Below, piece by piece: positions 7,860 to 15,612 of a DNA stretch of 56,700 nucleotides. Source of the DNA: Bradyrhizobium iriomotense (GTDB lineage Bacteria; Pseudomonadota; Alphaproteobacteria; Rhizobiales; Xanthobacteraceae). The translations under genes were made by a program, and so were the position numbers. Every line of letters begins with the position of its first letter. The first letter of the stretch is position 1. The notes under the pieces are model-generated. The model saw only the letters and a program-made list of their open reading frames with translations. It did not search any database and was not told where the DNA came from. The stretch spans positions 1-56,700 of the forward strand of contig NZ_BSOW01000049.1 of assembly GCF_030160715.1 (NCBI RefSeq), written 5' to 3'.

Positions 7860-9440
7860 ATGAGCGTCGGCGTACCCCGCCTGCGAGCTGAGGACGGCCC
7901 GCGATACGGGCTGCGCGACCTCTTCACGCCACTGGAGACGCTGCTGGCCTCCGGTGGCGACCAGCGCCTGGCGCTCGATCCGCGCGACGGCCTCAACGCC
8001 TACGCTTGCGCGCCGCAGCCGACGCCCGAGATCTGGAATTTCGCATCCTCGACCGCGTCCTCGATCTCGCAAGCGGCCTATGAGCGCGCCGCGCTTGCGC
8101 GCGAGGAGCTCGTGCACAAATCGCTGTTCGACGAGGTGGAGGTCGCCTTCGACGCCCGCCTCGAGGACATGCGCGACGAACTGCGCACCCATCTCCAGCT
8201 CTCGCCGCGGGTGGATGTCGTGTTCTCGCCCTCCGGCACCGATGCGCAGCTTCACGCGCTGTTCCTGGCGCGTGCCGTGCTCGGCGCGCCGCCGGTCACC
8301 ATCGTCGTCGGCTCCGAGCAGACGGGAAGCGGAACGGCGTTCACTGCGCGCGGGCGCCATTTCAGCTCGGTGACGGCGAGCGGTGTATCGGTCCGCAAGG
8401 ACAGTCCGATCGCAGGTCTTGGCGGCGACAGTATCGCGCTGCCACTGATGGCTGAGGCGGACGCCGACTCCGCGGTGCTTCGCGCAATCGAGACGGTGGT
8501 CGCGCAAGGCGCGCCCGTGCTGCTTCAGGTCATGGACTCCTCGAAGCTCGGCTGGCGTGCGCCGAGCGAAGCCTGTCTCGACGAGATCGCGAAGCGGTGG
8601 CCGGGCAAGGTACAGGTTGCGGTCGATGCCTGCCAGATGCGCCTGGGGCGGCGGCGGCTGCGCTTCTACCTCGACCGCGGCTACATGGTGCTGGTCACCG
8701 GCTCGAAATTCTTCGGCGGGCCGGCCTTCAGCGGCGCGCTGCTGGTGCCCAAGGGTTTTGCGCGCACGCTCGATCGCTTGAACGAGATTGCGCCGGGCTT
8801 CCTCGACTACGCCAGCCGCTTCGACTGGCCGAAGGGCTGGAACGGCTTGCGATCATGTTTCGAGCGCCGGCCGAATTTCGGTCAGTGGCTGCGCTGGGAG
8901 GCGGCGCTGGCCGAGATCGCGGCCTACTACGCGCTGCCCGGTGCCTTCCGCGCCAAGGCGCTCGGCGAGCTGAGGGCCGGCATCGACGACATGATCGCCT
9001 TGACGCCGTCGCTTGGCGCGATCCCGTCGGCCTCGCAGCGGAGTAGCGTGGACGACGAGGAGTTCATCCACGATACGATTTTTCCCGTCATGCTTCTGCG
9101 CGGCGGCCGGCCGGTGTCGATCGCCGACACCAACGCGGTCTATCGTGCGCTTGCGCGCGACCTGAACGACGACGTCGTCGGCAGTGCCGCGGACCGGCAG
9201 GTGGCCGCGCAGCGTTGTCTCGTCGGCCAGCCGGTGCGGCTGGAGCGGCCGGACGGCGCGCAAACCGCGGCGCTGCGGCTCTGCATCGGCGCGCAGCTCG
9301 TGACCGGCGCCTGGTCGGCGGACGCGGTGCAAGCGCAAAAAAATCTTCAGCACGTTCTCGACCGCATCGCCCACGTGCTGGTGAAGATCGAGCTGCTGCT
9401 TGGCCGCCCGAACGGTGCGGCATCTGCATCCGGAGCATGA
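7860..9440 (+). CDS. PLP-dependent fold-type-I enzyme, unknown substrate
   Basis: This 526-residue protein looks like a member of the aminotransferase class V / cysteine desulfurase-like superfamily. Likely PLP contacts are the substrate/phosphate loop FSPSGTDAQLHALFLAR, Asp256 in VAVDACQMR (expected to pair with the pyridine nitrogen), and Lys283 in TGSKFFGGPAFSG (expected Schiff-base lysine). The N-terminal ~100 residues and C-terminal ~100 residues have no feature I can name. No signal peptide or membrane segment is seen. It starts 9 nt after the glycosyltransferase gene and is separated by 1 nt from the ATP-grasp gene, so the operon link is strong. Transamination, beta-elimination or decarboxylation are all possible. 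Confidence 0.7.
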   Translation: MSVGVPRLRAEDGPRYGLRDLFTPLETLLASGGDQRLALDPRDGLNAYACAPQPTPEIWNFASSTASSISQAAYERAALAREELVHKSLFDEVEVAFDARLEDMRDELRTHLQLSPRVDVVFSPSGTDAQLHALFLARAVLGAPPVTIVVGSEQTGSGTAFTARGRHFSSVTASGVSVRKDSPIAGLGGDSIALPLMAEADADSAVLRAIETVVAQGAPVLLQVMDSSKLGWRAPSEACLDEIAKRWPGKVQVAVDACQMRLGRRRLRFYLDRGYMVLVTGSKFFGGPAFSGALLVPKGFARTLDRLNEIAPGFLDYASRFDWPKGWNGLRSCFERRPNFGQWLRWEAALAEIAAYYALPGAFRAKALGELRAGIDDMIALTPSLGAIPSASQRSSVDDEEFIHDTIFPVMLLRGGRPVSIADTNAVYRALARDLNDDVVGSAADRQVAAQRCLVGQPVRLERPDGAQTAALRLCIGAQLVTGAWSADAVQAQKNLQHVLDRIAHVLVKIELLLGRPNGAASASGA

Positions 9441-9441
9441 C

Positions 9442-10692
9442 ATGCAGTCCGAAGTTTCGCATCCGCTCGGCTTGAGCGCGCCGCAAGTCGCCGATCGCAT
9501 CGGCTTTGCGCGGTTGACACACCAGGCGTTCGTCGGCGTCGATCTGCGGCCGCTCCGCGATCAGCTCGTCGGCAAGATCGCCAACGGCACGGCTCAGGCC
9601 GGCGAGGGGCTCGACCTGTCGCTGATCGCGCAGCTTCTCGGCGACAAGGAGGCGGGTCTTGCAATCCAAGCCGAGGTGCTCGCCTTCCATCAATTGTTTC
9701 GCTCGCCTTGCGCCGTTGCAAAGCCTGCGCTGCGCGTGCTCGCGCTTGCTGCCGCCATCGACATGGGTGGCAACACCCCGATCGAATTCCTGCTCGAGAG
9801 CTCGGACATCGAGCTGTTGACGCTCTACGTCGTCAAGGGCGTCGGCCTGCCGGAGCCGTTGCCGGATCACGACGTCGCCATCGTCGTCGCATCCGATTCC
9901 GAGGAATGTCGCGAGGCGCTCGCGGCGATCGACGATGTCGCATCGCGCTGGCCACGGCCGCTGCTCAACCACCCCGACCGCATCGCCAATCTCGATCGCG
10001 ACAAGCTGCATCGCCTGCTCGCCGGCACGGCAGGCCTCGACATCCCCGCGACGGTCTGTGCGACGCGCGCGCAATTGTCGGATCTGTCGCAGGCGCGGAT
10101 CCGGTGCGAGGACATCACGAGCGAATTGCACTTCCCGATGATCGTGCGGCCGCGCGGCACTCATGCCGGCGTGGGACTGGCAAAGGTCGACGGTGCCGCG
10201 GCGCTTGCGGATTATCTGGCCGCGCGGCAGGAGCAGGACTTCTTCGTCGCGCGCTTCGTCGACTATTCCAGCGCCGACGGACTGTTCCGCAAATATCGTC
10301 TCGCCATCGTCGACGGCAGGCCGTACGCCTGTCACATGGCGATCGCAGATCGCTGGGACATCTGGTATCTCAACGCCTACATGGCCTTCAGCGAAGAGAA
10401 GCGCGCGGAGGAAGCCGTCTTCATGCGCGACTTCGATGCTGCCTTCGCAAGCCGTCATCGCGCCGCGCTCGACGAGATGATCGCGCGCGTGGGGCTGGAC
10501 TATTTCACCATCGACTGCGCCGAGAACAGATGCGGCGAGCTTCTGATCTTCGAAGCTGACAATACGGCGGTGGTGCACAACATGGATTCGCCGGACGTGT
10601 TTCCGTACAAGCAGCCGCAGATGCGCAAGATCTTTGCCGCGTTCACGACGATGCTGTCGCGACATGCGAAGGTGGACCGGAGCGTAGCATGA
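9442..10692 (+). CDS. ATP-grasp ligase-like protein
   Basis: The C-terminal half of this 416-residue protein has ATP-grasp character: a KLHRL segment, a glycine-containing nucleotide loop in PMIVRPRGTHAGVGL, and a metal-binding end in DYFTIDC through LLIFEADNTAVVHNMD, where acidic residues and an Asn would hold two Mg ions. Such enzymes join a carboxylate to an amine or thiol with ATP, as in RimK and glutathione synthetase. The N-terminal ~130 residues are helical and of unknown role. ATG 9442 is chosen, only 1 nt after the preceding stop; a TTG at 9400 is less likely. It overlaps the decarboxylase gene by 4 nt (ATGA), implying translational coupling. Its substrate is unknown, but a decarboxylase and a second PLP enzyme as partners point to an amino-acid-derived product. 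Confidence 0.72.
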   Translation: MQSEVSHPLGLSAPQVADRIGFARLTHQAFVGVDLRPLRDQLVGKIANGTAQAGEGLDLSLIAQLLGDKEAGLAIQAEVLAFHQLFRSPCAVAKPALRVLALAAAIDMGGNTPIEFLLESSDIELLTLYVVKGVGLPEPLPDHDVAIVVASDSEECREALAAIDDVASRWPRPLLNHPDRIANLDRDKLHRLLAGTAGLDIPATVCATRAQLSDLSQARIRCEDITSELHFPMIVRPRGTHAGVGLAKVDGAAALADYLAARQEQDFFVARFVDYSSADGLFRKYRLAIVDGRPYACHMAIADRWDIWYLNAYMAFSEEKRAEEAVFMRDFDAAFASRHRAALDEMIARVGLDYFTIDCAENRCGELLIFEADNTAVVHNMDSPDVFPYKQPQMRKIFAAFTTMLSRHAKVDRSVA

Positions 10693-12191
10693 AGGAGATT
10701 GTCCTGGATAGCATGCAGAGCGCACTCGCGAACAGCTCGCTCGATCCGCAGGATTGGAACGCGTTTCGCGCACTCGCTCACCGCATGCTGGACGAGACGA
10801 TCGACTCGATTGCCAATGTGCGCGAGCGGGCAGTGTGGCAGCCTGCGCCGGACAGCGTTCGCGCGCAATTGAAGGCGGATGTGCCGCGCGCTGAGACCGA
10901 TCTCGGCGAGGTCTATCGTGAGTTCTCCGATGTGATCGCGCCTTACGCGACCGGTAACGTCCATCCCGGTTTCATGGGTTGGGTGCATGGCGGCGGTACC
11001 GCGGTCGGCATGCTCGCGGAGATGCTGGCGGCCGGGCTCAACGCCAATCTCGGCGGCCGCGACCACATGCCGATCGAGGTCGAGCGGCAGATCACCGCAT
11101 GGATGCGCGAACTGTTCGGCTTCCCGCAGGGCGCCAGCGGCATCTTCGTCACGGGGACGTCGATGGCGAACCTGATGGCGGTATTGGTGGCGCGCACGAG
11201 CGCGCTGGGCATGCTGGTGCGTCAGCACGGCATCGGCAATGACGGCGCGCTGCTCACCGCCTACACGTCGAAGGCGGCGCATGGCTGCATCGCGAAGGCG
11301 ATGGACATCGCGGGGCTCGGCACTGATGCGCTGCGACAGATCGATGTCGATGCCGAGCATCGCATCGACATTGCCGGGCTGCGCGCGCAGATCGCCGTCG
11401 ATCGCGAGGTCGGCTTCAGGCCGTTCCTTGTCGTTGCCTCGGCCGGCACCGTCGACATCGGCGCCATCGATGATCTCGCCGATCTCGCCGCATTGTGCCG
11501 TGAAGAGGGAATCTGGTTCCACGTCGACGGCGCGTTCGGTGCGCTGGCGATCCTTTCGCCTGAACTGGCGCCGCGCCTTGCCGGCATCGAGCTTGCGGAT
11601 TCCATCGCGCTCGATTTCCACAAATGGGGGCAGGTGCCCTATGACGCCGGCTTCCTGATGGTTCGCGACGGCGAGAAGCATCGGCAGGCCTTTGCGCAGC
11701 CTGCGGCCTATCTGCGGCGCGAAGCGAGGGGGCTGGCTGCGGGTTCGCACTGGCCGTGTGATTTCAGTCCCGATCTGTCGCGCGGCTTCCGTGCGCTCAA
11801 AACCTGGTTCACGCTGAAGACCTTCGGCACCGACAGGCTGGGCGCCATGATCGCGCGCACCTGCGCGCTCGCCGAATATCTTGAGGCGCGGATCGTCGCC
11901 GAGCCTCGACTCGAACTCATGGCGCCGGTCAATCTCAACATCGTCTGCTTCCGCTATCGCGCCGATGACGAGGTCAATCGCGAGATCGTTGCCGATATCC
12001 AGGAATCCGGCATCGCCGCGCCCTCGAGTACGACGCTGGACGGCAAGTTTGCGATCCGCGCGGCGATCGTCAATCACCGCACGGATGTGACCGATATCGA
12101 TGCGCTGGTCGCCGCCGTGCTGGATTTCGGCGCGCGACGATCGGGCGATGGCCTGATCGAGATCGACGCACCGCCGCTCGCGGCGCAGTAG
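10689..12191 (+). CDS. Group II PLP-dependent amino-acid decarboxylase
   Basis: This 500-residue protein belongs to the aromatic-amino-acid/glutamate decarboxylase family. Visible landmarks are NVHPGFMGWVHGGG near the active site, GIFVTGTSMANLMA (phosphate-binding), HVDGAFGA with the PLP-nitrogen Asp, and the signature DFHKWGQVPYDAG with the Schiff-base Lys312. The family releases CO2 from an L-amino acid to give an amine; the specific amino acid cannot be told. Length is typical. It is the last gene of the four-gene operon, starts inside the preceding stop (ATGA), and is followed by a strong terminator at 12209-12251. A close relative acting as an aldehyde synthase or aminotransferase is a less likely alternative. 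Confidence 0.88.
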   Translation: MKEIVLDSMQSALANSSLDPQDWNAFRALAHRMLDETIDSIANVRERAVWQPAPDSVRAQLKADVPRAETDLGEVYREFSDVIAPYATGNVHPGFMGWVHGGGTAVGMLAEMLAAGLNANLGGRDHMPIEVERQITAWMRELFGFPQGASGIFVTGTSMANLMAVLVARTSALGMLVRQHGIGNDGALLTAYTSKAAHGCIAKAMDIAGLGTDALRQIDVDAEHRIDIAGLRAQIAVDREVGFRPFLVVASAGTVDIGAIDDLADLAALCREEGIWFHVDGAFGALAILSPELAPRLAGIELADSIALDFHKWGQVPYDAGFLMVRDGEKHRQAFAQPAAYLRREARGLAAGSHWPCDFSPDLSRGFRALKTWFTLKTFGTDRLGAMIARTCALAEYLEARIVAEPRLELMAPVNLNIVCFRYRADDEVNREIVADIQESGIAAPSSTTLDGKFAIRAAIVNHRTDVTDIDALVAAVLDFGARRSGDGLIEIDAPPLAAQ

Positions 12192-12208
12192 TCCCTCGAG
12201 AGCGCCTG

Positions 12209-12251
12209 AAAACGAAACCGCCCCGGATCAGGTCCGGGGCGGTTTCGTTTT
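12209..12251. terminator. Strong bidirectional terminator
   Basis: A near-perfect 19-bp stem (12209-12227 with 12233-12251) has a five-base loop, with A-rich and T-rich flanks on either side. It sits between the convergent decarboxylase gene and flbT and should stop transcription from both directions. The four-gene operon is therefore a closed unit. Confidence 0.93.
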
Positions 12252-12267
12252 TGGATCTGCGAGTAGT

Positions 12268-12693
12268 CTAGGCTGCCGTGCTGACGTCGGTCTTGGGATG
12301 CGTGGCTTCGAACTGCTCGCGCAGCTTGTCCTCATAGGCGATGAGCTTGCGGGCGTCCTTGAGCGCGCGATAGAGGTCGCCGCTCATGATGTTGTTGTTG
12401 ATGCCCTCGATGATCGGCCAGGCGCTCGGCACCGCCGTGACGATGTCGCGCACCAGGTTGAAGTAGGTGCCGTGCTGGCTCTGAGGGTCCGGCGAGATGT
12501 ACATCAGCTGCACCGCCAGATAGACGAGCCTGGCCGGCGTGTTGGCGGTCTCTGGCGTGAGGATGTCGCGCTCGCGCAGGATCGGCACGTTCTCGCCGTC
12601 GATCAAAAGGCGGGCGCGCTGGTCGGTGTTGGTTATCACGCAGTTACCGACAATGATGCGTTCGTGCGGCCTGAGCTCGACCTTGAGGGCCAT
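12268..12693 (-). CDS. flbT: Flagellin expression regulator FlbT
   Basis: FlbT is a small alphaproteobacterial protein that acts after transcription on flagellin mRNA leaders, in Caulobacter as a repressor that destabilises the message. The 141-residue sequence matches the family over its length: it begins MALKVELRPHERIIVGNCVI, then DGENVPILRERDIL and the conserved LVYLAVQLMYISPD. It is transcribed away from flagellin 1, with a 308-nt divergent region containing its CtrA-type box and the flagellin 1 leader. Its partner flaF lies after the fourth flagellin, so the two regulators bracket the flagellin array. Confidence 0.95.
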   Translation of the reverse strand: MALKVELRPHERIIVGNCVITNTDQRARLLIDGENVPILRERDILTPETANTPARLVYLAVQLMYISPDPQSQHGTYFNLVRDIVTAVPSAWPIIEGINNNIMSGDLYRALKDARKLIAYEDKLREQFEATHPKTDVSTAA

Positions 12694-12768
12694 GCCTGTT
12701 CTCCATCAACGCTTTCGTAACCGAGCGTGTGTTGCGGCGGATCAGGGCGCAATACTCCCTCAACAATA

Positions 12769-12784
12769 GTTAACGAGTTGTAAA
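12769..12784 (-). promoter_or_regulatory. CtrA-type box upstream of flbT
   Basis: On the minus strand this reads TTTA-CAACTCG-TTAAC, one base away from TTAA-N7-TTAAC, about 76 nt before the flbT start. The site near fliX/flgI has the same TTTA-N7-TTAAC form. Confidence 0.5.
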
Positions 12785-12904
12785 GACCGGCCGGTCGCGC
12801 TGAATAATTCAATGAAATCAACATGTAAGAGGCCGCCTCGAATCGGGCTGCGATCGGACGGATAGCCCGTTTCCGTCGCCGACTCAGCGAAAGCGACGGT
12901 TTCA

Positions 12905-12920
12905 TTTCATGCTTCGTTAG
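12905..12920 (+). promoter_or_regulatory. Conserved upstream motif of flagellin 1
   Basis: TTTCATGCTTCGTTAG lies about 82 nt before the flagellin 1 ATG. Matching motifs sit at almost the same distance before flagellins 2 (TTCATGCTTTGTTAG) and 3 (TTCACCCTTTGTTAG). Retention outside coding DNA suggests a promoter element or a structured mRNA leader; which one cannot be told. I see no clear -24/-12 sigma-54 site here. Confidence 0.45.
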
Positions 12921-13001
12921 ATTCTCGAACGCACGGTCCGGCGTCGCTCGATCAATCGCGATCGCAGCACGACGCCACGCTTACCAGAAAGGTAACACGC
13001 A

Positions 13002-15245
13002 ATGTCCGGTATCGTTCTCTCCGCATCGGTTCGTCAGAACCTGCTCTCCCTCCAGTCCACCGCTGACCTTCTCGCCACCACCCAGAATCGTCTGGCCACC
13101 GGCAAGAGCGTCAACTCGGCTCTGGACAACCCCACCAACTTCTTCACGGCACAGTCGCTCGACAACCGCGCCAGCGACATCAACAACCTGCTCGACAACA
13201 TCGGTAACGGTGTGCAAGTGCTGCAGGCTGCCAACACCGGCATCACCTCGCTGCAGAAGCTGGTCGACAGTGCCAAGTCGATCGCCAACCAGGCCCTCCA
13301 GACCACGGTCGGTTATTCCACCAAGTCGAACGTCTCCACCACGATCTCGGGTGCGACGGCGTCTGACCTGCGCGGCACCACCAGCTACACTAGCGCGGAT
13401 GCTCTGAGCAACGTGCTCTATAGCGGTGCTGCAGGTGGCGCGACCGCTGCTGCTAGCGGCACTACGCTGGGCGGCATTTCGGGCGCCGACACGGGTTCGG
13501 TCATCAACGCGGCGACGACTGCGGCCAAGCTCCTGAACGGTGCGGCGGCAGGCGACGCGAACGCTGGCGTCGTCGCGGGTGACACGCTCACCGTCAACGG
13601 CAAGACCATCACGTTCGCTGCGGGCGACCAGCCGACCACGACCCCGGCCGGCCTGACCCAGGTTGCTACGTCTGCCGGCGTGACCACGGGTAACGTCTAC
13701 ACCGACACCAGCGGCAACGTGACGGTTTACCTGGGCTCTACCACGAAGGCTTCGATCGGTGACGTGCTGACCGCCGTCGATCTCGCCAGTGGCGTGCAGA
13801 GCAACGTTGCGGGCACCCTCACACTCAACGCCGGCCAGACCGCGTCTACCGTCACGGGCGGCGGCGCGCTGAAGCTGCAAAGCACGACCGGTTCCGACCT
13901 GAGCGTGACCGGCAAGGCCGACATCCTGAAGGCCCTGGGTCTCACCAGTGCGACCGGTGCCGGCAATGTGACGGTCTCCGCGACCCGCACCACGAGCTCG
14001 ACGACCCTGTCGTCGTTCATCTCGTCGGGTTCGACCCTGAACGTCGACGGCCATGTCATCACCTTCAAGGATGGCCCGACGCCGGCTGCAGCTTCGCTCG
14101 CCTCCACCCAGGGTGTGTCCGGCAACGTCGTCACCGACGGTAACGGCAACTCGACGGTCTATCTGCAGAGCTCGACGATCGCCGACGTGCTGAAGGCGGT
14201 CGACTTTGCGACGGGCGTGCAGACCTTCACGCTCAACGGCAGCGGCGGCGGTACGCTCGCGACCGCATCCGGCCAGACCAACTCGTCGATCAACGCCTCC
14301 GGCCAGCTCAAGATATCGACCGGCGTCAATGCCGATCTGTCGATCACCGGCACCGGCAATGCGTTGCAGTCCCTGGGCCTTGCCGGCAACACCGGCACGT
14401 CCTCGGCCTTCACTGCGGCTCGTACTTCCGGCACCGGCGGCATCAGCGGCAAGACCTTGACCTTCACCTCCTTCAACGGTGGCACGGCGGTCAACGTCAC
14501 CTTCGGCGACGGCACCAACGGTACGGTCAAGACGCTCGATCAGCTCAACACGCAGCTCCAGGCCAACAACCTGTCTGCGACGATCGACGCCAACGGCCTG
14601 CTGACGATCTCGACCACCAACGACTACGCGTCTTCGACCATCGGTTCGAACGCTGCAGGTGGTGCGATCGGCGGTACGCTGACCTCGTCGCTGACGTTCT
14701 CGACGGCATCGACCCCTGTGGCCGATACCGTCGCGCAGACGACCCGCGCGAATCTGGTCTCGCAGTACAACAACATCCTGAGCCAGATCGACTCGACCTC
14801 GCAGGACTCCTCGTTCAACGGCGTCAACCTGTTGAACGGCGACCAGCTCAAGCTGGTGTTCGACGAGACTGGCAAGTCCAGCCTGAACATCACCGGCGTG
14901 ACCTACAACTCCAAGGGTCTGGGTCTCGCTTCGCTGACGAGCGGTTCGGACTTCATCGACAACGCCGCGACCAACAAGGTGCTGACCAGCCTCAACTCGG
15001 CTTCCAGCACGCTACGTTCGGAAGCGTCGACCCTCGGTTCGAACCTCTCGGTCGTGCAGGTTCGTCAGGATTTCAACAAGAACCTGATCAACGTGCTGCA
15101 GACCGGCTCGTCCAACCTGACCTTGGCCGACACCAACGTCGAAGCGGCGAACAGCCAGGCGCTGTCGACCCGCCAGTCGATCGCGGTCTCCGCGCTGTCG
15201 CTGGCCAACCAGTCGCAGCAGAGCGTGCTCCAGCTGCTCCGCTAA
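13002..15245 (+). CDS. fliC: Flagellin 1
   Basis: Filament subunit of 747 residues, much longer than ~300-residue enteric-core or lateral flagellins. Residues 1-110 (MSGIVLSASVRQNLLSLQST) and the last ~110 (ending SLANQSQQSVLQLLR) are the D0/D1 core helices. Between them are three tandem beta-rich repeats of the flagellin-IN type, near residues 189-340, 341-479 and 480-563, with patterns such as GDTLTVNGKTITF, a DVLxAVD helix and LKLQSTTGSDLSVTG. The size matches what I recall of ~65-kDa subpolar flagellins in Bradyrhizobium. The ATG follows the leader CCAGAAAGGTAACACGCA, shared with flagellin 2. It has its own terminator. The centre is almost identical in DNA to flagellin 2. Confidence 0.96.
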   Translation: MSGIVLSASVRQNLLSLQSTADLLATTQNRLATGKSVNSALDNPTNFFTAQSLDNRASDINNLLDNIGNGVQVLQAANTGITSLQKLVDSAKSIANQALQTTVGYSTKSNVSTTISGATASDLRGTTSYTSADALSNVLYSGAAGGATAAASGTTLGGISGADTGSVINAATTAAKLLNGAAAGDANAGVVAGDTLTVNGKTITFAAGDQPTTTPAGLTQVATSAGVTTGNVYTDTSGNVTVYLGSTTKASIGDVLTAVDLASGVQSNVAGTLTLNAGQTASTVTGGGALKLQSTTGSDLSVTGKADILKALGLTSATGAGNVTVSATRTTSSTTLSSFISSGSTLNVDGHVITFKDGPTPAAASLASTQGVSGNVVTDGNGNSTVYLQSSTIADVLKAVDFATGVQTFTLNGSGGGTLATASGQTNSSINASGQLKISTGVNADLSITGTGNALQSLGLAGNTGTSSAFTAARTSGTGGISGKTLTFTSFNGGTAVNVTFGDGTNGTVKTLDQLNTQLQANNLSATIDANGLLTISTTNDYASSTIGSNAAGGAIGGTLTSSLTFSTASTPVADTVAQTTRANLVSQYNNILSQIDSTSQDSSFNGVNLLNGDQLKLVFDETGKSSLNITGVTYNSKGLGLASLTSGSDFIDNAATNKVLTSLNSASSTLRSEASTLGSNLSVVQVRQDFNKNLINVLQTGSSNLTLADTNVEAANSQALSTRQSIAVSALSLANQSQQSVLQLLR

Positions 15246-15274
15246 ATCGCGGAAGACATCGCTACACAAGATTG

Positions 15275-15308
15275 AGCGGCGGGGCCTCGGCCCCGCCGCT
15301 TTCCTTTT
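15275..15308 (+). terminator. Terminator after flagellin 1
   Basis: AGCGGCGGGGC at 15275-15285 pairs with GCCCCGCCGCT at 15290-15300 around a CTCG loop, followed by TTCCTTTT. The remaining ~300 nt before flagellin 2 hold only the conserved upstream motif and leader. Confidence 0.92.
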
Positions 15309-15518
15309 GTGTCAACGTTTTGATTGCGACAGTGTCTTGCAGCGAGGCGAAGACGATGTATCCGGCAGCGATTTGCACACTCTGAGTTATGGTTGACAAG
15401 TAGCAAACGCTCCGTCGCTGCACGAAAAAAGCATCATCCGATCATGGCGATACGCGTGGAGCCGATCTGGCTTCGATCGCTCGTATGGTGAATCCGCACG
15501 AGGACTGGAGCGACGCGC

Positions 15519-15533
15519 TTCATGCTTTGTTAG
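15519..15533 (+). promoter_or_regulatory. Conserved upstream motif of flagellin 2
   Basis: TTCATGCTTTGTTAG lies about 80 nt before the flagellin 2 ATG, equivalent to the motifs before flagellins 1 and 3. A second shared word, TATGGTGAA, is 42 nt upstream of TTTGTTAG both here (15484) and before flagellin 3 (18052). Confidence 0.45.
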
Positions 15534-15612
15534 CCGTCTGCGTTCACCGTCCCGGCCATCGATTAATCTTGATCGAAGTTTGTTGCGTTGCGTACCAGAA
15601 AGGTAACACCCA

